Source: Isoetes taiwanensis
Taxonomy: Eukaryota > Streptophyta > Lycopodiopsida > Isoetales > Isoetaceae
NCBI GenBank assembly: GCA_021234155.1
Contig: JAJEKV010000052.1
Span: forward strand, 4,073,606-4,137,605
Length of the DNA stretch: 64,000 nucleotides
Reading direction: 5' to 3'
Each line of letters begins with the position of its first letter. The first letter of the stretch is position 1. The notes beneath the pieces were generated by a model. The model was given only the letters and a program-made list of their open reading frames with translations, searched no databases and had not been told where the DNA came from. Shown piece by piece: positions 58,105 to 64,000 of the stretch. A program made the position numbers and the translations under genes.

Positions 58105-58494
58105 TCATAAAAAAAGGTGATGATGTAGGTGGGAAGTAACAGCAAGAATAACAAAAATGGTACTACTATTGTGGCAAATGAAGTTTGATCCACATGTAGC
58201 CATTATATCTATCAACTTTATGAAGCTGCGATATATGGAGCAAGGGCATCCTTGAAATAGCAAGCAACTCAGCCTATGACATTCATTAAATAACAAGAAA
58301 TTGACAGCCTGCAAAATGAGGTAGTCAGTTATCGGTAATGCTCCTGTCGCTTCCACATGAGCAAGAATGATATCCATATCTTTTGCAATGGGATTCAAGC
58401 CATCACCTTTTACGCCAGTGGAAAACCTCCCGACAATTCCGTGACACCAACCCAAGGCACATTTCCTAGGAAGGTACATTTGAAGTATGAGCAA
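58105..58494 (-). CDS. Hypothetical minus-strand ORF
   Basis: A 129-codon ATG frame (58494 leftward) begins MLILQMYLPRKCALGWCHGI and contains GLNPIAKDMDIILAHVEATG. The first 90 codons look protein-like, the last 30 are low-complexity serine/histidine/leucine. It has no recognised motif and no supporting neighbours, so it could be chance. Confidence 0.2.
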   Translation of the reverse strand: MLILQMYLPRKCALGWCHGIVGRFSTGVKGDGLNPIAKDMDIILAHVEATGALPITDYLILQAVNFLLFNECHRLSCLLFQGCPCSIYRSFIKLIDIMATCGSNFICHNSSTIFVILAVTSHLHHHLFL

Positions 58495-61400
58495 AGGCGA
58501 ACCGAGGAGGCTGGAGCAATAGAGGCTTAACTACAGCAGAGAGGCAAAGAATATCAAGAAGAAGCAGCAAAGATCAAGGGTACCATTAGGCAACATCATG
58601 AGAGGAAACGCCTCGAAAGTGTAAGAAGATGTGTGGTAAGACAACAGTATTAATGAGGCTTATCGCTACATTGCGCATGGGAAATGGGAGAATGGACTTT
58701 AATACCAGCAAGATGAGTGGCCTTAGCAAGCATGGCAAGCCGCCAGGGGTTGCTGTATGTGATGGTAAAAGTTTTCCACGAGCAGCCTTTTAAGCACCAT
58801 TCTTTGAATGTCCTGACCTTTGCAAATTCCTCGTACCGCCAACTGCTGGGACCAGTGAATCAAAATCCGCATAGAAAGAGATGTCCCTTTCTAATTGCTT
58901 AGCCCCATATATACTTTATACCTACCACCTAAATTTCCTTACTCATGGATGGGGTGGAAGAGGGAATGAAGGTAAAGAAAGATGAGATGAAGATCAACAA
59001 AAAGAAAAAGTTAGTGGGGTTTTCCTTGGAAAGAAAGACCATTTTGCAAAGGCTAGTGTTGGATGTGTCTTTCATTTTAAAGGCTAGTGTTCGGTGCATC
59101 TTGCGAGAAAGATGAAGCCTCTGTTGCCAATAGTTGGCATCTACGTTGTACTTTGTCAACGCAGATTTATAATATCTTATTGAAGCACATACTTATATGG
59201 AAAAGCTCAACCAAACTACATGTGTTAGAATTTAAAGTTAACGATGAGACTGAACATGGAAATTACATAATTATTATTCCTTTGTATGCTTTATTACTGG
59301 ATGTAAATTCATTGCAAAAAGGGCTAATAGTTATAGTGATAGTTCGCCATACTGTACTTGGAAATGAACGAAGAAAATGGAGAGGCAATCATAATGATGA
59401 GGCAAAGATGGTACATTAATGATCTCCACAATCCTTATTGATTTTGAACAACTTTTTAGTCCTCGTACTTAAGTGATTCAAGTGATTCAAGACCACATGT
59501 AATCATGTTCCCATGTATTAGCTTACTCAATGCTATTGTCTTCAAATCAAAGCATGCATTGAAAGTACTAGTAAACATATTATTGTTGATTCATCACTCC
59601 TATTGTAATTCATCGAAAAGAGCAATTGCCCACATTCGAGATATAATGTTATTGAACGTGTACATTATATAAGTTATAGATGAAGCAGTTGAAGCACTTA
59701 ACATAGTGTCTTGAACCAATTCTTTAAAATGCTACAAACTTTGTGCATGTAAATGATGGCATTATACAAGAAGATAATTCCAGCTCAACTCTAGTATTTT
59801 CAAGATCAACAAAAATATACTTCTCGTCTGCAGCCCATATTAATGAACCATCCATTTTCAAGAATGGGTCATCTTAGAACACGTTCAAGAACACAACTAG
59901 CACACGTTTCCATGCCCCAAGATTTCAGGTTCTGTTTCAATAGATATTGACTTCCCGTTCTTGATGAAAATCTTGTTAGAAGCACCTTGACCTATAAGGA
60001 ACCTATCATATAAGTTTATCTGTAATTCTCATTATGTCATCATATGGATGGGCAAGCCATGTCCATATGAAGCAGGACCACATTGGAAATAGTATATGAA
60101 ACATAAAGGCCTTAAAATAACGAGAACATGCAACATAATTACCATGGTCTAATCAATCACCTTGAGATATCGTTTTTTATCTTTTCGTAAAACTATTTGG
60201 TTGTTTCTATCATAGACCCAAAACTATGAGTAAAAAGTGCAGACAGACTGAGCCAACAAATATCTTCAATATGGTTGATGCCTTTAGAATTTATACAATT
60301 GCGACTAGATGGATGTAGACAACATTTAAGTATTTACCAAGGTCTTGAATCTACTCCAGTCATGACTATAAAATAGCTCACCAGTCGACTTCCAATAAAC
60401 TCCACAATAAGAGTGTATTGAATCTCCACAAAGTGCTACATTACTGACATAGCTAGAACTAGAATGCACATGCTTAATTCAAGAGGACAATAAGAGTGTA
60501 CTCTAAGAGAATTATCAACTAATTCTTACCTTCGATAAGAAAACCTTGAAAATATGTTAATGGACGAAATCTTTCCTGAGAGGTTGCTGTATGACACATT
60601 TCTAAAAAATCGATCAATATGACACATTTCTATGAAACAGAGCAATATCTCCTAAATCAAACACATTGAACCACATTCAGAAAGAATAATTGTCAATCTG
60701 GTTGTTTTGTTTTAAGTTGATTTAATTTGCATTGACTTCTAAACCTGGCAGGATGCAAAATAAACACAATGTATTCAACAGGCTGGGTTGTTATTGCTCC
60801 AAAAAGTGAATTGCACTCCAATAACATGCATATAGATATACAAGTTACGCCACATCCCACTGGCAGCCATCCCCATTTTAGCATGTCTTAAGGATGCAAA
60901 AGAGGTGTATTCAGAAAGTAAGGGTTTTTAATGTTAGAATTCTTTAGATTCTATTATTAAGAATCTCCCAGGTTTCTGCAACAGTAAGATTCCCTAAATT
61001 CTCGATTCAACTAGATTCCCTTTTAGATTTTCTAGATTTTATGAGTTCCACGCTGTTCAAGCTACTCATTACCTCTAGACTCTCATCTCATTCTTCCATT
61101 TTCCAAGTGATTCCAGTCTCATTTGGAGTTGATATCAAGTTGGGGTTCTCTTTATTTAGGTAATTAGTATTGAAAGCCTGGGCCACCGGGCGTAAGTTGA
61201 GAGCATAGTAACGGTTTCAATGCAATGAAAAACCATCTAAAATATGCTCGCCTGTAAATTCTTATTTCATATTGTTGTGTGCTGTGATATGAGAGACACT
61301 GATATTATATATTATGATGCCGCCAAATTGTTGGGCTATAAGGCGCTTATTGGGTAGACCTTTGATGCAATTGTAACATTGCCGACGCATCACAAGTACG

Positions 61401-63960
61401 CCTTTACATTAGAATTGTATGTTTCAATATTGTCACTCATAGCTATTTCCTCCTTTTCTTCTGCCTTGCTACTCAATATGTCATTGAAAAGTGGCAGAGG
61501 TTACATTAGTTCTAAGGTTTATTACAAAAGCCATGTAAACTTGCAAACAAACGAGTCAAGTGTCCATTTGGAGTAGCAAGACAATATACGTGTACATATG
61601 TCCATGAAGGAGGATACACAGTACTTGAGCATTCTTTTACATAATGTTAGCAATAGTTGCATTATAGGAAGGGTGCTTGCAAATAGATTTACTAGAAGGG
61701 TTATGTCCACGAGATTAGAGATGCTACTATTGCTACTTTGATAAGCATTCTATAATGTTTGCAATAAAATTGCATTATAGAAAGGTGTGTTTGAAAAATA
61801 GGCTGCATTATGTGAAGGCGTTAATGCATTACCTACAGGGAAAATGGTATGGTAGTCAAAACAAAATTATTGAGATTGCATTACTCCTAAGGGTGTGGAG
61901 AAGAGCAAATAAAACATGTATAAAATCTATCATAGAAAGTGTATTAGCAAATTTTCCATGTTCTATAACTTCCTAAAGTATTTTTATTTGTTTTATATTT
62001 TTGACAATGTATCTAAGGTGTAATAGTCCATGATGGTATACTGTATGCCCTCGCTTGTAACTTCCAACATCTTCTTTATGGTACAATTATGGATACAAAT
62101 TTTGAGTATGATCATGTATAGAAGAATCTATAAAGGTGGGTGCCGAATGTAAGATCTAAAAAATGATGATCACAAAGCAAGATATTTTGGTCTATGAAGA
62201 TGGTGTTAGGTGGCCGGATATTTTGCATCCATGAAATTTATATTCTTTATACGTGTAGGCCAAATCAGAAGATGTAATCCAAGGACTCCGATCCGCCGTA
62301 TTTGGTGCAAGACCAACATATTTACGCTACGACCGCAACTAACCCGCTGACAATAATTTCTAATAATAAATAGATTTATACCTTACCTTGCACAGCTTGA
62401 GCAACACAACCAATGTAACGGCAGGCCGGGCCAGAGTTCATGCATATTGCTTTAGATGTTCCTTTGCAAGCTTCTGAATGGGTCTTCCATCAAGGAAAAT
62501 TACGCCGCTCAATAAGTCTAAACTCAAGTACTCAAAGTCCAAAGAGAGTCAGTAGATTATATGATGTAGATATCGTGAATGCTTTACCAAGTATCTTCGA
62601 AAGTATACATTTCGCCCAACAAAATAGAGATACGCCTTTTAGCCCACCCATAAAACCTCGCAAAATCTTAATCGAATAACCACATGCCTGCTTCTTCTCC
62701 ATCTCAGATATCTTTTACCGATAGTATGCCCCAAATACCAAAGAATAAGCTCTTTGCCGCAATAAGAGCAATGAATTCCTAACCTTATATATATACACAA
62801 CCTATCCCATACAACCTTTAACTATTAAATCCATGAATAGCTCCTTTCGCTCTTCACATGAGTTGAAACAACATCCTGTGTAGATGGCTATTAGGCAACA
62901 TCCTCCCATAGTATTAATGGTAGCCATACAATTATTAACATGTAACCGAATGGCAGCTTTGATATCTAGAAACATCATGGCTCTGCGCAAATACATTGAT
63001 TTGCGACACTAACAATATGTGTGATGACGCTATATTCCCACCATGCAATCCAAATTTTATAATAAAACATTATCCGAAGGACCCGATACCGTATGAACAA
63101 CAAAATAGCAATCGATCAGAAGCAAAGAAATGTAAAAATCAGCATTCACACAACCAAACACGTCCTCCCATCATAGCAATCAAAGCCGAGTTTAAACTTG
63201 CAACGAACAATCACACTACTGGTCGGCCATTTAATTGCACACAAAGATAACAAAATCATCATTTATTCGTGATCATCACTCTGGATTTCGGGAGGGCTTT
63301 ACCGTGGTTTGATTTGTTTCCACCGCTTTCATATATATTTCTGAGCAAAGTGTGCCAACCCCATCCTTTTCCCAAGGAATTAGACTGCAAAGGGGGAGCA
63401 TAGAAAAGATGTCCGTGGTTCTTGCAAAAGAGGGTCTTCCTCTCCCCGTCATTCCAAGAGGGCTGGGGCTTCTCCATACCAACCTCCTGTGTTTATTCAA
63501 TGCTACAAGAGAACCCCGAGTAAGTAGTGCCAAAACAAATTGAAAACAAATTGAATTCAGACCATGCAAGAGAGCCGCTTGGAGAAGAGCGCCTATTTCC
63601 ACACAAAGCCGCTTTTGCACCGGGCCATTTAAGCATCCAAAACCCTAAAGATCCAAACCCATGCATCGGAGCCGCGATGATAAACGCGTACTGGCACCGC
63701 CGGTCATGATCAATCTGATCATCTGCATTAGGGCGCAATTCAAGACACACCCTATAAACATTGGTACATAGGATATATGGGTCCGCGTGATTTCCAGGCT
63801 GATATCTGTGATGATCAATTAATGAGACGGCTGGAAAGTCTTTGATTCTTTATTTGCATGGGTAATTGCCTTCGGTGTTTTAAGAGCCTTTGAGGGCTTC
63901 CCTTCACTTCAAGCATGCCTTAGCAGCCTACAATACATAGCGCATAGGTGGTTACTTCCG
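58495..63960. other. No gene supported
   Basis: AT-rich sequence with short ORFs. A diverged direct repeat containing ATAATGTT.GCAATA..TTGCATTATAG..AGG lies at about 61640-61680 and 61751-61791. AT-rich runs and splice-like words occur but no exon could be recognised. Confidence 0.45.
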
Positions 63961-63965
63961 TCGTG

Positions 63966-64000
63966 TGTATGGATTAGTCGGTAGAGCACCGGCCTCGAAA
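63966..64000 (+). tRNA. Possible tRNA or tRNA-derived 5' half, cut by the window end
   Basis: TGGATTAGTCGGTAGAGCA resembles a polymerase III A box and D arm (consensus TGGCNNAGTNGG), and CCGGC CTCGAAA would be the 5' anticodon stem and a loop with anticodon CGA. The D stem has one mismatch (A against G) and the rest of the molecule, including the B box, lies beyond the window. A tRNA-derived SINE or chance match is equally possible. Confidence 0.25.

Overview
The window looks like a repeat-rich, gene-poor stretch of a large plant nuclear genome. Evidence is the spliceable exons with GT/AG borders, a nested set of eukaryotic mobile elements (non-LTR retrotransposon with poly(A) tail, PIF/Harbinger transposase, Helitron, DUF7869-type DNA transposase, reverse transcriptase gene, TRIM-like repeats, Copia-like leader hairpins) and a captured histone H2A exon. 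Element content fits a fern, lycophyte, bryophyte or gymnosperm at least as well as a flowering plant; that choice is inference. No prokaryotic operon, CRISPR array or complete RNA gene was seen.

Left part (1-12.6 kb). The 3' end of a LINE with a 23-A tail (1-1167) abuts a broken PIF/Harbinger transposase on the minus strand (1168-1869). A reverse transcriptase gene follows, split into 3114-3322 and 6924-7808 by an insertion with textbook Helitron ends (3323-6923: TC start, 7-bp GC-rich hairpin, CTAG end, A/T target). The Helitron carries host-gene scraps, including a histone H2A exon. A TRIM-like or tandem repeat with about 1.1 kb period lies at 11.1-12.6 kb and recurs at 23.8-25.1 kb.

Central part (13-21 kb). 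This is the most interesting block. A DUF7869-type transposase gene, now a pseudogene, runs leftward from 16044 to 13090. A second gene runs rightward, with candidate exons from about 16.9 kb and a well-supported 3' module at 18.7-20.97 kb (coiled coil, C3HC4 RING, five phase-1 introns, stop at 20972). Between them lie two arrays of the 16-bp palindrome GGTATAAATTTATACC (or its 14-bp core), spaced near 21 bp on the left and 30-32 bp on the right, i.e. about two and three DNA turns. A divergent transposase/RING pair controlled through a phased palindrome array is my candidate for an undescribed system.

Right part (21-64 kb). Few genes can be supported. The stretch holds tandem and segmental duplications (notably a 2.5-kb head-to-tail pair at 43.4-48.4 kb), a long pyrimidine tract, scattered GGTTTTC/GAAAACC hairpins, minus-strand gene debris at 45.5-50.1 kb, and a broken gene with an LLSPPSTPLFP motif at 52.86-53.60 kb. 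Repeat copies here differ from each other by many small indels and CG-rich micro-substitutions, which may reflect uncorrected long-read sequence, so absence of intact genes here should be read with care.
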